DNA of 31,204 nucleotides from Collybiopsis luxurians FD-317 M1 (taxonomy: Eukaryota; Basidiomycota; Agaricomycetes; Agaricales; Omphalotaceae), in contig KN834846.1 in NCBI GenBank assembly GCA_000827265.1, forward strand, positions 18,090 through 49,293, in the 5' to 3' direction. Below are positions 21,787-31,189 of this stretch, piece by piece (within the stretch, counting starts at the first letter, position 1; each line of letters opens with the position of its first letter). The notes below the pieces were generated by a model. The model was not told the DNA's origin, ran no database searches, and saw only the letters and a program-made list of their open reading frames with translations. Both the position numbers and the translations under genes were made by a program.

Positions 21787-22119
21787 TGATTCTATAGTTG
21801 TCAAAATAGTATTCATTTTGTTCCTTTAGGTTCAAGAGAATGGCATAGGAAGTTCAGCGAAAATCCATACAATTGATTCAGAGGCACTAGAAAGAATCTC
21901 ATTAATCTCTCGGGCATTTTGCTAGGTGGACTCCAGCCAGTGTGACTCAATTAATACAGTTTGCAAGGCCACCTATTCATGGTCAAGGAATGCCATATGA
22001 TTTTCCTCATTGTTTATACATTCTATTGTGTTTCTAATTGTTGGATGATTACAATGGAGATTTTACGAACTCAATATTACCAGCTGTCATATGGAATGGT
22101 AATCTGGCTATTATCTGAG
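21787..22119. other. Right subterminal region of the Plavaka element
   Basis: Non-coding, AT-rich. It contains the possible alternative last exon of accessory gene B (about 21831-21950). No clear subterminal repeat was seen. Confidence 0.35.
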
Positions 22120-22134
22120 CGCGGGTTGGCAGTG
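22120..22134 (-). repeat. Plavaka terminal inverted repeat, right
   Basis: Ends ...GGTTGGCAGTG, the inverted match to the left end, followed directly by the TA duplication at 22135-22136. Confidence 0.85.
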
Positions 22135-22136
22135 TA

Positions 22137-22312
22137 GGTCAGTATCGTACTCATAGAGTAAAGAAGAGAGGGTAAAGAAAAGAAATAGGAGAAAGTGAAA
22201 TAAGTAGTTACACAGTAACTAAAGATCGGAAACATATTAAGTAATTGAGTACTAAACATAGTAAGTAAAAAAAAAGTCCGTTAGGGGTATGAACAGCATA
22301 TATACCTCAACA
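22137..22312 (-). repeat. Copia LTR (right), outer-right part
   Basis: Continues the interrupted right LTR from GGTCAGTATCG to the terminal CAACA. Together with 13995-14155 it rebuilds the full LTR (337 bp against 335 bp on the left, the difference being one extra AT). Confidence 0.92.
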
Positions 22313-22317
22313 CTGGT
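22313..22317. repeat. Target-site duplication of copia (right copy, CTGGT)
   Basis: Identical to 9324-9328. It marks the original insertion point inside the coding end of the membrane-protein gene. Confidence 0.85.
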
Positions 22318-23530
22318 GGATATGGAAAGTCTCAACCACGGCAGAGTCTCTCATATTGATTACGATGACTACAGCAATAGGATACCATGCCTGCCCAAGT
22401 TACTCATTGGGATTGCAAAATCGAAGGAGAAGTTATGACTTACAGAAACAAGGTCAAATATGACACCAATAATTTGATAGGCCAGAAAAAGAACACTATT
22501 GTTTGCAGGCCCATATGTATTCAGCAAGGTAACAATAGTGTAGAGAACCTGTAGTGTGCAATATATTGCACCAGATTCAATTAAAAGCAGCAGGATATTC
22601 AGAGCCCGAGTTTTTCTGTAGACTGCAGCTGCTTTCATGCTACGATAGTGATTCCTACTCAGAGTTAATCATAAGAAAAGGGGAAATGCAGCACAGGGCT
22701 TCAAAAAACACTGTCACTTGCCATGCCTTCCATGAAATCAACCCTGTTGCAAGCATGTTAACCACCAGGGAAACCACTAGAGATAACCAATCTAATATCA
22801 TGCTAGAGTTGGACGTGAACACATTGATATTAATGTCGTCCAGGATGCAATCAGCAAGCTGAATTCCTTTAAGGTAACATGCAAAAATTTCAGTGAACTC
22901 GTGATCTCTGAACTCCAACTTGTTGGACCATTGAAAATGCTGAATACTTACCAATATTTACTATCATAGAAAGCACAAGTGCAATTTTCCAAAGCCTTTC
23001 CTGCTGAAATAAAACCCATGCTCTCCAGACTACAATAAAATCACTGCAAAGCATCTGTATCATAGCATCAAGCCACTGAAAGAGGTATATATGCTGAAAA
23101 CTCACAGATACTGTCAAACCCCAACTGTCCATGTAGGCAAGTGGCAAAATTTCTTTGTCTAATATTTGGGATTGAGCTTCGAGCCCTCCTTGGGCATTCG
23201 ATTTTATTTGAATAAAATCAACTCGGTCTTGCATGATTGAAACTGCCCCTTCCACAAAGGTAACCCAAGTCAATGCAATAAATGTCATGATCAGACAGGC
23301 GGAAAGTGCAAGTCGCGGACGAGTCTGGGATTTGGTTCTATGCAGGTGCCGCAATCAAATGCATACATGAGCTTAACACCATCGAAGCAGTCTTCAGCGA
23401 GTCATACCCTAGAATGTAGGTAGCAATGAATATGCCTAGAATAGATAGGAAGTTCTGCAATAGCTATGTGGTGTACAGTAGATGGACTTACAGTGCAAAA
23501 AGAACATCAATTAAGTTCATTGACCTGCAA
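22318..23530 (-). pseudogene. Seven-helix membrane protein gene, split by copia
   Basis: Minus-strand gene for a multi-helix membrane protein of the mushroom-expanded type annotated as DUF6533/DUF6534-like; function unknown. Exons recognised, 5' to 3': a helix block near 23455-23365 (NFLSILGIFIATYILGYDSL); 23337-about 23220 (LSACLIMTFIALTWVTF); the block ending DSWGLTVS at about 23107; the block beginning WLDAMIQML with SDFIVVWRAWVLF (about 23077-22970), which is a family landmark; then WLSLVVSLVVNMLATGLISWKAWQ; then ALNILLLLIESGAIYCTLQ; and finally YPIAVVIVINMRDSAVVETFHIHQ, which runs straight into the copia insertion. The start codon is unresolved (candidate near 23522). The last 28 codons lie at 9237-9323. 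Coding is otherwise well kept, so copia insertion was probably the inactivating event. Confidence 0.65.
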
Positions 23531-23947
23531 TAGAATGCTCAGATGAAGTGCTGTTGTGTTAGGCGATTACGCTGTATTTTAAGTAGGCATATACAAACAG
23601 GTAACTGTCAATTCATGGGTATATTCCCAGGCATTTATAGTGAAGTTGATGATCCCGGTGATAATCAGGCAGATGTGTGGGAGAAGACATGAACTGAAAG
23701 AAAATATTTTTGGTGCTTCTTGTTCACAAGAGGTTATTGATTTGTTTGGGCCATAATGGGTGCTCTCAGAAGAGACATTTTCTCTTTAGTCAAGGAAATA
23801 AACAGGTTTTACTGTGACCTAAGGTGAAAAATTCACACCAAGTAGGAATAGGAAGGATTTGGGGACGCCCGGAATTCATGATTATCCATCATTATAAAGA
23901 GGACATTTCTGTTCCCTTTAGCTGCACCTTACCATTTTTTCTTTGAC
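23531..23947. other. Intergenic region between divergent genes
   Basis: Separates the minus-strand membrane-protein gene from the plus-strand F-box-like gene. No repeat or further gene was recognised; upstream exons of the membrane-protein gene may extend into 23531-23700. Confidence 0.35.
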
Positions 23948-25083
23948 ATGTCTTCAATTGAACAGAAGTTAGTCGACGATGTGCTTGGCACAGTGATGGA
24001 TTTTTGTGACCAACCCAATATGTCTCGTCTAGGTTGTTGCTGCAAATCCTTGTGTATCATTGGGCATCCAAAACTCTGTCGCATTCTACGAGTTCCTTAT
24101 GCTGCAGCCGCTCAAAGTCTTTGGTAGTTTTGGTGCGCTACTGAAAAGTTACATTTGGAATTGATGAGGGAATTTGTGTGTGGCTGTCAGGAGGTGCACA
24201 ACTGTGGTTGTGCTTGTCATCAGTGTGCAAATGGGGGTTCAACGGAGTATGAAATTTATTGGCACTATATCGATGGTATTCTGGCTTTGTCACCTAATAT
24301 CATCTGGGTTTGTGTCATAGAGTGTCCTTCGCTTGCATTAATTCTGATTGGTTTGTAGATTGTATTTCAGGGTGTTCGTCTTCTGAGTGCATTCTATCTC
24401 ACATCTAGTTGATGGCCAAATTCAGTGCAGTTGAGTGTGGCTGCATGTGAAATGACAACTTGGACCGAGCCGTTCATGATGAGGGCGGTATCAGTAGATT
24501 TGAAGTTCAATGTATGGAATCATCACAATGATGACCCTTCATGGAATAGATTCAAACTGTGGTCGGGATTTGGCCTGGAGTTGTGCATCCTGAAATGCTG
24601 CTCTGGCTTAATGGAAGCATCGGTGGATTGGTGCCTGGAAGTAGCATGGTCATTAATGAACTACAGCTTGTTTAGGCTATCCACTGAGCACAGAACACCT
24701 GCATATGTTCCAATGTCCTTGCTTCGAGAATCATTGAGGACATTGTATGGTGCACCATTTCCAAGTACCTTGCAACATCTTACCCTGGAGACTTATAAAG
24801 ATTTATTTAATGAACTTCCGCTGCTGATTGGGTTTATTTGGTGAACCTACTGCTGCTATTGTTGTCAAAGGCACCATCCGTTACCAATTTTTGCACTTGT
24901 GGCTGGTATCCTATGGTCCATGGGATGGGGTTCAACACAGTGTCCAATCCGAGGATCCCGCGCATGAGGGTGCCGAGTGCTGTAGCGCATGCATTTGTTA
25001 GGACAGGCACTGTGTCACAACTTACCATGACGGATTGGGCAGGAAGTCTGGATGACATCATGCTCATGCTCCACGAAGTGTGA
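23948..25083 (+). pseudogene. F-box-like / leucine-rich protein gene, decayed
   Basis: The ATG at 23948 opens MSSIEQKLVDDVLGTVMDF, followed by a cysteine-rich GCCCKSLCIIGHPKLCRIL. The spacing of L-x-x-x-V-L-x-x-V-x-x-F and the C-terminal L-C-R-I-L resembles an F-box, the SCF ubiquitin-ligase adaptor that binds Skp1. Continuing in the same frame are LHLELMREFVCGC and, after an intron, a leucine-rich part (PSTLQHLTLETYKDLF near 24770-24820). An in-frame TAG at 24125-24127 and a frame change near 24840 break it. The overall layout (F-box then irregular leucine-rich repeats) is common in Agaricomycetes. Identification by pattern only. Confidence 0.4.
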
Positions 25084-26189
25084 GGGCTGCAGGAGTGTGA
25101 ATTCTATGCTTCTCAGTGGAATATTCAATTGTGGATGATGCTAGTGGATCATTCTCTGCATATTCAGAAACTGCATATGTGGTTCAGGCATGCTTTCATA
25201 TCCAAGGTGAGTATGTCTTACATTTTGATATGTCTTTCCTTGTCAGTAAAACATTATACAGACTGAGTGCGCTTCAATTGGGGTGTTGCTTCAGAACTTG
25301 CATAACTTGATGGAGCTGGTTCTTTGCATTGTGGGAAGTGAATTTTCTATTACACATAATCGGGTGCCAATGCTGCAGAATTCGCCATCTCTGACTCATG
25401 TGAGAATCTCTTGGAGTTATTACCTACAGAAGGATAATGGTACTTGGAATACAGTAGCCTCGGATGTAGGGGATGATAGCGACGACTCTTTGATGGAAGG
25501 GAATAGGGGTAAGGATTTTAAGTCTAGTATTTGGTTCTGTTTGATTAGTGCTATGTTCATATATATTCAAGTGGGGTGGGAATACGGAATACCTATGGTG
25601 AAATTTGGTGATGTTTGTGATCATTGAGAAACGCTGTTTAGTGTGGTGGTTCCTGACCTTTTTCAGGTAGCGAAGATGATTCAATTGGTTCGCCAAGAAA
25701 AGGCTATATCTTTTGGAAGTGGAAATTTCAATGAGGATTTAGTATCATTGTATATGGGAAGTAGAGTATAGTGTGAAATGAGGATGTTTCCAAGGAATAT
25801 GATATCTGAATTTATGTTCTTTTATGAGAACATGAAATAAGCGGAATGATTGAAAGGATCTTTTATGACAGAGACCAGCCTGTTTATAAATACGTTGAAT
25901 CTGTCAGTGTTTTGTACCGAAGTTGAAGTGTATGCAAAATTTTGACAACCTATAACTGGGAAAGATGTATCGATAATTTTTGTATCCTGTGGTCTGGCCC
26001 AGTTTTTGCGAGGATGTGTTCCTTGACGGTCTGCCTGGTAAGTGTGCAGTGCACAAATAGTTCTTATTCTGACAGAATGCGTGGCTTTTAAATTCTCTTT
26101 CTCATCAATGAGAAGTGTTTATCTACTGTCCTTGCCTTTGGATGAATGCATGAGAAGTGTGTATGGATTAATGGTCTACAATTTGATTT
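25084..26189. other. Leucine-rich remnants and non-coding DNA
   Basis: A plus-strand frame at 25283-25627 includes MLQNSPSLTHVRIS, which looks like a further leucine-rich repeat of the preceding F-box-like gene, then an acidic stretch (DVGDDSDDS). From 25630 to 26189 I see AT-rich sequence without a recognisable gene. Confidence 0.35.
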
Positions 26190-26715
26190 TTGCTCACATA
26201 TGACAATGCAGGATATATCGTGGATTATGTGCTCTGTATAATTGAAAGCTTTCCACAGGGTCAAGTCCACCAATCAACCATTCAAGCTGATCATTGGGAT
26301 GTGGATTCTGTAATGGCATTTGTGTCCGAATCTCTGGTTGCAATGGGCGCTTGTACTGCAACTGTACTGGCTTCATTGACATATCTTTCAAGGGTGCAGC
26401 GTCATACACCATCTCTTTACAAACAGTATTCATTGAAGGCCATTTGGCTTGGCGCACTTATGATTGCTATCCATGTGAGTGAACTGTTCTGATCAGTTGT
26501 CTTTTCATGATTGACTGAGTCAGTTACATTGTTTAAAGAGATTTGAAAAGGAATTGAAGGGTGAGGAGAAGTATGCTGAGCTGAGCACATTCTCTGGTAG
26601 AGAAATAGAGCAAATTATGTGTGACATGTTCAGTGTAATTCTATGTGATGGTGAAATGGCTGATTCTGATCTTTCACCTCACTGCAATGCATTGTTTCCT
26701 GGCATTGGCTGGTGA
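26190..26715 (+). pseudogene. Cyclin-like fold fragment
   Basis: Two exons, to 26474 and 26539-26715, joined in phase 0 through a 64-bp GT-AG intron, ending in TGA. The sequence CTATVLASLTYLSRVQRHTPS then SLKAIWLGALMIAIH resembles helices of a PHO80/PCL-type cyclin box, where a conserved alanine-leucine-x-tyrosine helix is followed by a second helix reaching A-S-K. The second exon contains FSGREIEQIMCDMF, similar to the R-E-I-x-x-x-E-x-x-F helix. The loop with the lysine and aspartate that normally follows is missing at the exon junction. It would bind a cyclin-dependent kinase if intact; no N-terminus was found. Tentative. Confidence 0.4.
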
Positions 26716-26756
26716 TTATTTTTCTATTGTTAGGAATTCAATTTCATTAGGTGCTT

Positions 26757-27615
26757 TTAATCGGTCATTTTAAATACATTGTGTCTTAACACTGTTACTG
26801 ATGTAGCAAGCAAGACATAATTGTGATATAGCAATCCAGGTTCGTCAGTGTCAAAGCAATCTATCCGCTGCATCTTAACCTTTGCTTTTATTAATGCTCC
26901 CTGTTCAAGATAGTATTCATAACCCAAGTGACTCACTACTATGTCCATTGCGTTACGAACAGAGGGGTAAAGGACATATTCCTTCATGGACATTCATCTG
27001 CCAAACTGTGAATTTGGATGATTAGTGGATATATGTGAGCCACACCTTATGCGCTGACCTCGCAATCTGTGCTAAAATATATGTTGATATAAGATCCCTC
27101 ATTTGAATTATTCTTGGGACCGAACAACCATCGTCTCTGAAAGACACCATTATTGGACTGAGAGAGTGAGTTAGTCAATATGGTCAATGATCGACAATAA
27201 CACAACTAACAGTAAGTGAGCTCATTTCTGTCTCAATTTGGTCTTGCAGTGTCACCAGTTGGTTGTAGAATGCCGCCGACAGAATGTCTTGGTCTTTTTC
27301 AGGATATACGAGCTTCATGCAGGGGTATTGGTGGACTCCCTTCTAGAGGAGCTTAACTAAATCAGAGTAGACAAAAGACTGACTGACCTGACCAACATCT
27401 GTAGTGGTAGGTTCAATTTGTTTGATTATTCTGAACACAACAGGAAGGAATTCATCATCCTCGGGATGAGTAGTGTACATCCAGCAGAGGTATGGGAACC
27501 CTAAGTTGTTTGTTAAGTGATGTGGTGTTTTAGCTCGACAGAAAGTGACATCAGCTATGCTTTCACCAAGGAAGTTCGAGCTGTTCATGTCTAAATCAGT
27601 GAGAAAGTCATTCAT
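26757..27615 (-). CDS. Unrecognised multi-exon gene
   Basis: From an ATG at 27615, exon 1 (MNDFLTDLDMNSSNFLG... to DVGQ) ends at a GTCAGT donor. The next exon begins KGVHQYPCMKLVYPEKDQD and ends MSSLT before a GTTAGT donor. A third begins SNNGVFQRRWLFGPKNN and continues YINIYFSTDCE. All joins are phase 0, with no nonsense codons and CGA codons retained. A further open frame at 26757-26993 (MSMKEYVLYPSVRNAMDIVV...) lies downstream but is not in phase with the simplest junction, so the 3' end is uncertain. I recognise no domain. The good coding state contrasts with the decayed neighbours. Confidence 0.45.
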
Positions 27616-28616
27616 GTAAGTGAGTGGATATTTTAAGGCTAAGTTTATATGAACATACTTTTTTTTGTCACCAATATAAGTTCACATGTTGGACGGTGAA
27701 TGCCTTGTCAGGGGATAGGTCATTCATGTCATTTCTCATCAATGCGAGCTACATTAAATGCCCTTCCCATGCTAAAGAATGCGCATGAAGCAGTGGCTGG
27801 TTTCAACCTTGGAATGATTATCTCGCTGCAGTCAAAATGTGGGGATATTTACATGATGCTGTGGCACTCACTGACACATTAATTATATGGTGGCATAAGT
27901 GTTTGCATAAGTGTTTGAGAACATCACTTGCAAATGAAGTACGCAGTGAGAAGGTAGATCTTCTGACTGGTTAAATGGTTATGTGCTGTTGGAAAAAGCA
28001 ATGATATACAAGAACATATTTGGTAGCAATTTGTCTGCAGAAAAAAAAGAATATGCGATTGGTTCAAGTGAAGTTGGTAAGGTAAATGCTTACCTATTTT
28101 AAGTGTAAATGCACATTCCCTTTGATAGTAAGTGGGTAATCACTCTTTTTAGTGCCCTTGCTTGTGTCTAAAAGTCAATGGTATCTGAAGCGCCATGAAT
28201 TCATACATAATTCCAGATATGCATTGTTTCCAGGTCCATAATTTGATGGAGCATGAAAGATGATATTTCTGGTTATTCGGATACTCTGGTTAGGGACTCG
28301 TTTCTGGTTAGGGACTCGTCTTACACTCTTACACATACTCTCACTTCTAAGAAGGATAGACCCTTCTTTTTTGATGCTTTTTACCTCTTTGTCGCTTGCC
28401 TCTTTGGCTGTCTCCTGTGTTCTTGGTGCCGGTATTGTGTTTCTTTGATCCAGTAGAGATAAATGAGCCGTACGTAAGTTTACAGCCTTGTAATACGATC
28501 CGTTAATCTATACGTCCATGTTCCGTGAACCTGAGACGAGTCGAGGTGACGTGCTCAGAAATTACAGAAGAATCATCAGTCGTCCCTGAGGAAACTTGTA
28601 CGAATTGAACTATTTA
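27616..28616. other. Stretch without a recognised gene
   Basis: A few open frames of about 60 codons have no recognisable features. One (28260-28448) is hydrophobic at its end but probably spurious. A short direct repeat lies at 28285-28319. From about 28470 CpG dinucleotides become common, marking the change into the ankyrin gene region. Confidence 0.35.
28285..28319. repeat. Direct repeat, two 17-bp copies
   Basis: TCTGGTTAGGGACTCGT occurs at 28285-28301 and 28303-28319, a perfect tandem copy with an 18-bp period. Significance unknown. Confidence 0.8.
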
Positions 28617-30258
28617 TCATTCTTGTATCTCCTCCAACCTCGCCAAAGTCAACCTATACCTTTCCATCTGCTCCTCCCTCGAACCCTTATCCATGGCCAG
28701 CGCAGTCTTGAATGGTTCCGGAAGATTAGGGAACGACCCCATCAGGATCTTTAACATCAGCGTCGCCGTTAGACCGGTGTTGGGGTGTATGAAGTACTTG
28801 TTGGGGTTTTCAGCGATATCTGGGACGGATTCTATGAGTGCAGTGACGACTTCGTAGTTTCCTGCGATGGCAGCCACGAATGGAGCGCTGGCTCCGCCTA
28901 GACCGTTTTGAATGTCGTGTGGAGACGAGAGGTTTTCTTCGGATGCGTAAACCGGTACGAGTTCTCCTCCATCCTTGTCTGCATCGGTATCGGTATTGTC
29001 GTCCTCGTCGTCGTTCCCTTTCCTCGCCTTGCGGGCTTTACTCAGCATTCTCCTTACCATCTGGCCCAACACGCGCTTTTGCGTCTCCGTCGCGGGGATG
29101 TTTTTCGGCAAGCTAAAGTACATCGCCGAGTAGAGCAGGGCGGACCACTTGATCGATGGGCTGACGATCAAAGACGGAGGGGTGGGGAGGTTCAGAAGGT
29201 ACGAAAAAGATTCGAGGTTCCGTTCGGTGGGGGTGCAGATGAGCTCGCCGAGGAGTCGTGGGTGGTCTGATTGGGTTCCACATGTGCACAAGCTCGATGT
29301 TGGCGCCGTGCGTGAGGAGGAGGTCTGCGAGGGGAAAGTCTTGTCGTGTTACGGCGGAACTGAAGGCGGATTTGGGTGTGAGGAGAAGTGGTTGGGTTGT
29401 GGTGTTATCGGTTGAGGATGAGGATAGAGAGAGGGTCATGGGGTCGATGGGGATGCCTTTGGCTATGAGGAGTTGAGCGATGCCGATACCGTTTCGACTT
29501 TGTTTTGGTCGCTCGGCGAGGATTTGGAGAAGGGAGCGATTGGGTTGCTGCGAGAGGACTACATTTACGTCTGCTCCGTGATCGAGCAGGAGGCGGAAGA
29601 TGGCTTCGTGGTTCTGTTCGACAGCAGTGACGATGGGCAAGATGTGGTCCGTACCGGAGGTGAATCCGTTGGCTGAGTGACCTAGTGAGAGTAAAGTTTC
29701 GACAATGTCGGTGCGCCCCAGCACAGTTAGACGGCAACGCATTACGGCTGAAGCCTTGGCAGCTACGGTCTTTGTAGCTTCATCTGCTTCGTCAATGAAC
29801 AACCCCTCCCTTTCGTGGAGAATCCGCAAAGTGGAGATCAAGGAAGACTTGTACTTTGGACCGTGCCTTGTAACTCGACGGTCTAGTGACATCGGATCGC
29901 CTATGGTCACTGCACAATCCAATGCCATTTCTAACATTTGAATCTCCGAAAAGAGACGAGGTTTTGGCAAGGTCGTCGCGTCAAGATGGGCTAGTAACAC
30001 CTCGAGGATGTCTGGAAGACACAAGACTGATGCAACTGCTACTGGACAAACCGAAAGACCATGCATAGGATCCTTGGCCTTCCCACCAGGTGCTAGGCCC
30101 TCCAGAGGATCAGCTCCGAGAGATAACAGGGTTCGGACCGCGGGTAAGCTTTCCATCATCACTGCTCTGGATAGTGGAGACGCAGGAAGAAGGAAAAAGT
30201 TTTCGTAATCTGCCCAAGCATACTTTCTTTCTATGGACTCCCTAGTGAGTGCCATCAT
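28617..30258 (-). CDS. Ankyrin-repeat protein gene with one frameshift
   Basis: CpG-rich minus-strand gene, intronless as read. I chose the start at 30258 (MMALTRESIERKYAWADYEN, or one codon later) because sequence further upstream is only translated TGCGTCC array. Ankyrin repeats are seen at SPLSRAVMMESLPAVRTLLSLGADP, at the block running from RTDIVETLLSLGHSANG through AIFRLLLDHGADVN, at GIGIAQLLIAKGIPID and at FPLADLLLTHGANIEL. Ankyrin repeats mediate protein-protein contacts; the partner is unknown. The frame changes by one base between about 29240 and 29320 (IELVHMWNP on one side, LGELICTPTERNLESF on the other). The second part contains an acidic low-complexity tract (NDDEDDNTDTDAD, about 28985-29020) and ends at TGA 28617-28619. 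The break may be a sequencing error, a recent mutation or a missed splice. Confidence 0.7.
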
Positions 30259-30286
30259 GGTCCTCGGAGGACGGTAGGTGGAATTA

Positions 30287-30690
30287 TGCGTCCAGCGGTG
30301 CGTCCTGCGTATGCGTCCGTGCGTCCGTGCGTATGCGTATGCGTCCATGCGTCCATCTCAAATTATATGAAGTAAATTCAAGTACGTTTCACAATAACTA
30401 TGTACTCTATGCATTGAATACTTCCAATATAAAGTTTGCGAGCCATTATTGATTGATCAAGAAGTGTGAAAATTCAAAAACAGAAGTCAAATTGTTCAGT
30501 TTGAGTTTATATATAGGACGCATTATTTGGACGCATTGGACGCATCAAGATATTGATGCGTATGGATGCGTATCAGTGCATATCAGTGCGTCCAAGGCTG
30601 ATGCGTCTTGAATTAGAGTCAGCGCATCAAATGCGTCCAGTGCGTCCAGTGCGTCCAGTGCGTCCTAAGTGTGTCCAGAGTGCGTCCACT
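30287..30690. repeat. TGCGTCC array in both orientations
   Basis: By hand count there are 12 exact TGCGTCC words (six at 30287-30354, six at about 30575-30686), three inverted GGACGCA words (30516-30522, 30529-30535, 30538-30544) and many TGCGTA or TGCGTC variants. The first cluster ends 30 bases upstream of the ankyrin gene start. The two clusters are separated by about 160 bases of AT-rich DNA. They could be subterminal repeats of a small non-autonomous transposon or a multi-copy protein-binding region. Confidence 0.75.
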
Positions 30691-30836
30691 GATATTTCAA
30701 TAGATATAGGTCTAGTAGTGTATGTACATCCTTAATTAATGATTATATACACTTTGTGCTTGGTAAAATAAGTGGTACAGAGGATCAAGCTTTATTAATT
30801 GATAGCCCTTGGTAATGAAGATTTAGGTCATCAAGG

Positions 30837-30976
30837 GGAGTTGTTTACGCTGTTCGTAACCACAGCCACTGCAGATTACTATCACTGATAGCCTGAGGGA
30901 TTTAATAAGGAGTTGTTTACACTGTTCGTAACCACAGCCGCCGCAGATTATTATCATTGATAGCTTGAGGGATTTA
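30837..30976. repeat. Tandem repeat, two 68-bp copies, 72-bp period
   Basis: 30837-30904 and 30909-30976 both begin GGAGTTGTTTAC and end GAGGGATTTA. The six differences are all transitions, three of them at CG/CA or CG/TG positions. Confidence 0.85.
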
Positions 30977-31189
30977 TCAACCTGTGCAGCATTATGTTTT
31001 TTTCCTATCATATGTATTTGAAATTCTACATCTAGGTATATATATATAGCCATTTAGCATACCCTCAGAAATAACACTTTCCCTTCCTTTCTCTGTCTTG
31101 TCATTTACAGTATACACTGCCAATCTTATGTCTCAGGTGTGGCGATACTCCACATTTCCATTATCCCCCTCTCATTTAAATTGTACAAC

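Larger units (their letters stand above)
14156..22134 (+). mobile_element. Plavaka-type (CACTA-like) DNA transposon, 7979 bp, three genes
   Basis: Class II transposon inserted in the right copia LTR. The ends are inverted repeats beginning CACTGCCAACC (identical for 11 bases at both ends). The flanks are TA/TA, which merge to the single TA of the intact left LTR (GGCAGTAGGTC), so a 2-bp target duplication is directly demonstrated. It encodes a transposase with Plavaka-type landmarks on the plus strand (16406-20618), a divergent minus-strand accessory gene (14693-16139) and a third gene on the plus strand (20776-21786). CACTA superfamily elements commonly pair a transposase with a second protein; three genes in this arrangement are noteworthy. 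The superfamily assignment rests on the ends and transposase motifs. Confidence 0.9.
9329..22312 (-). mobile_element. Ty1/copia LTR retrotransposon, interrupted by a Plavaka transposon
   Basis: Complete copia element in minus orientation: LTR, polypurine tract, gag-pol and LTR, flanked by CTGGT duplications. Without the nested 7979-bp insertion and its extra TA, the element is about 5.0 kb, normal for copia. Domain order (gag, protease, integrase, reverse transcriptase, RNase H) confirms copia rather than gypsy. The LTRs differ at 15 of about 335 positions plus one 2-bp indel, so the insertion is not recent, although CpG decay inflates its apparent age. Confidence 0.93.

Noticed and set aside
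14156..22134. hAT or Kyakuja/Dileera/Zisupton element
   Set aside because: The target duplication is 2 bp (TA), not 8 bp, and the transposase landmarks (TPVEILHTILLG, ERYEAWNAIFR) fit the Plavaka type better.
22077..22259. Minus-strand open frame across the Plavaka right end and LTR
   Set aside because: It runs through the transposon terminus and LTR, so it is a chance frame.
28260..28448. Small hydrophobic secreted or membrane peptide
   Set aside because: The frame overlaps a tandem repeat, has no promoter or splice support, and an alternative frame over the same bases looks equally coding.
30259..30348. N-terminal extension of the ankyrin protein (MDAYAYARTHGRIRRTH...)
   Set aside because: It is only a translation of the TGCGTCC/TGCGTA array; the ankyrin protein more plausibly starts at 30258 or 30255.
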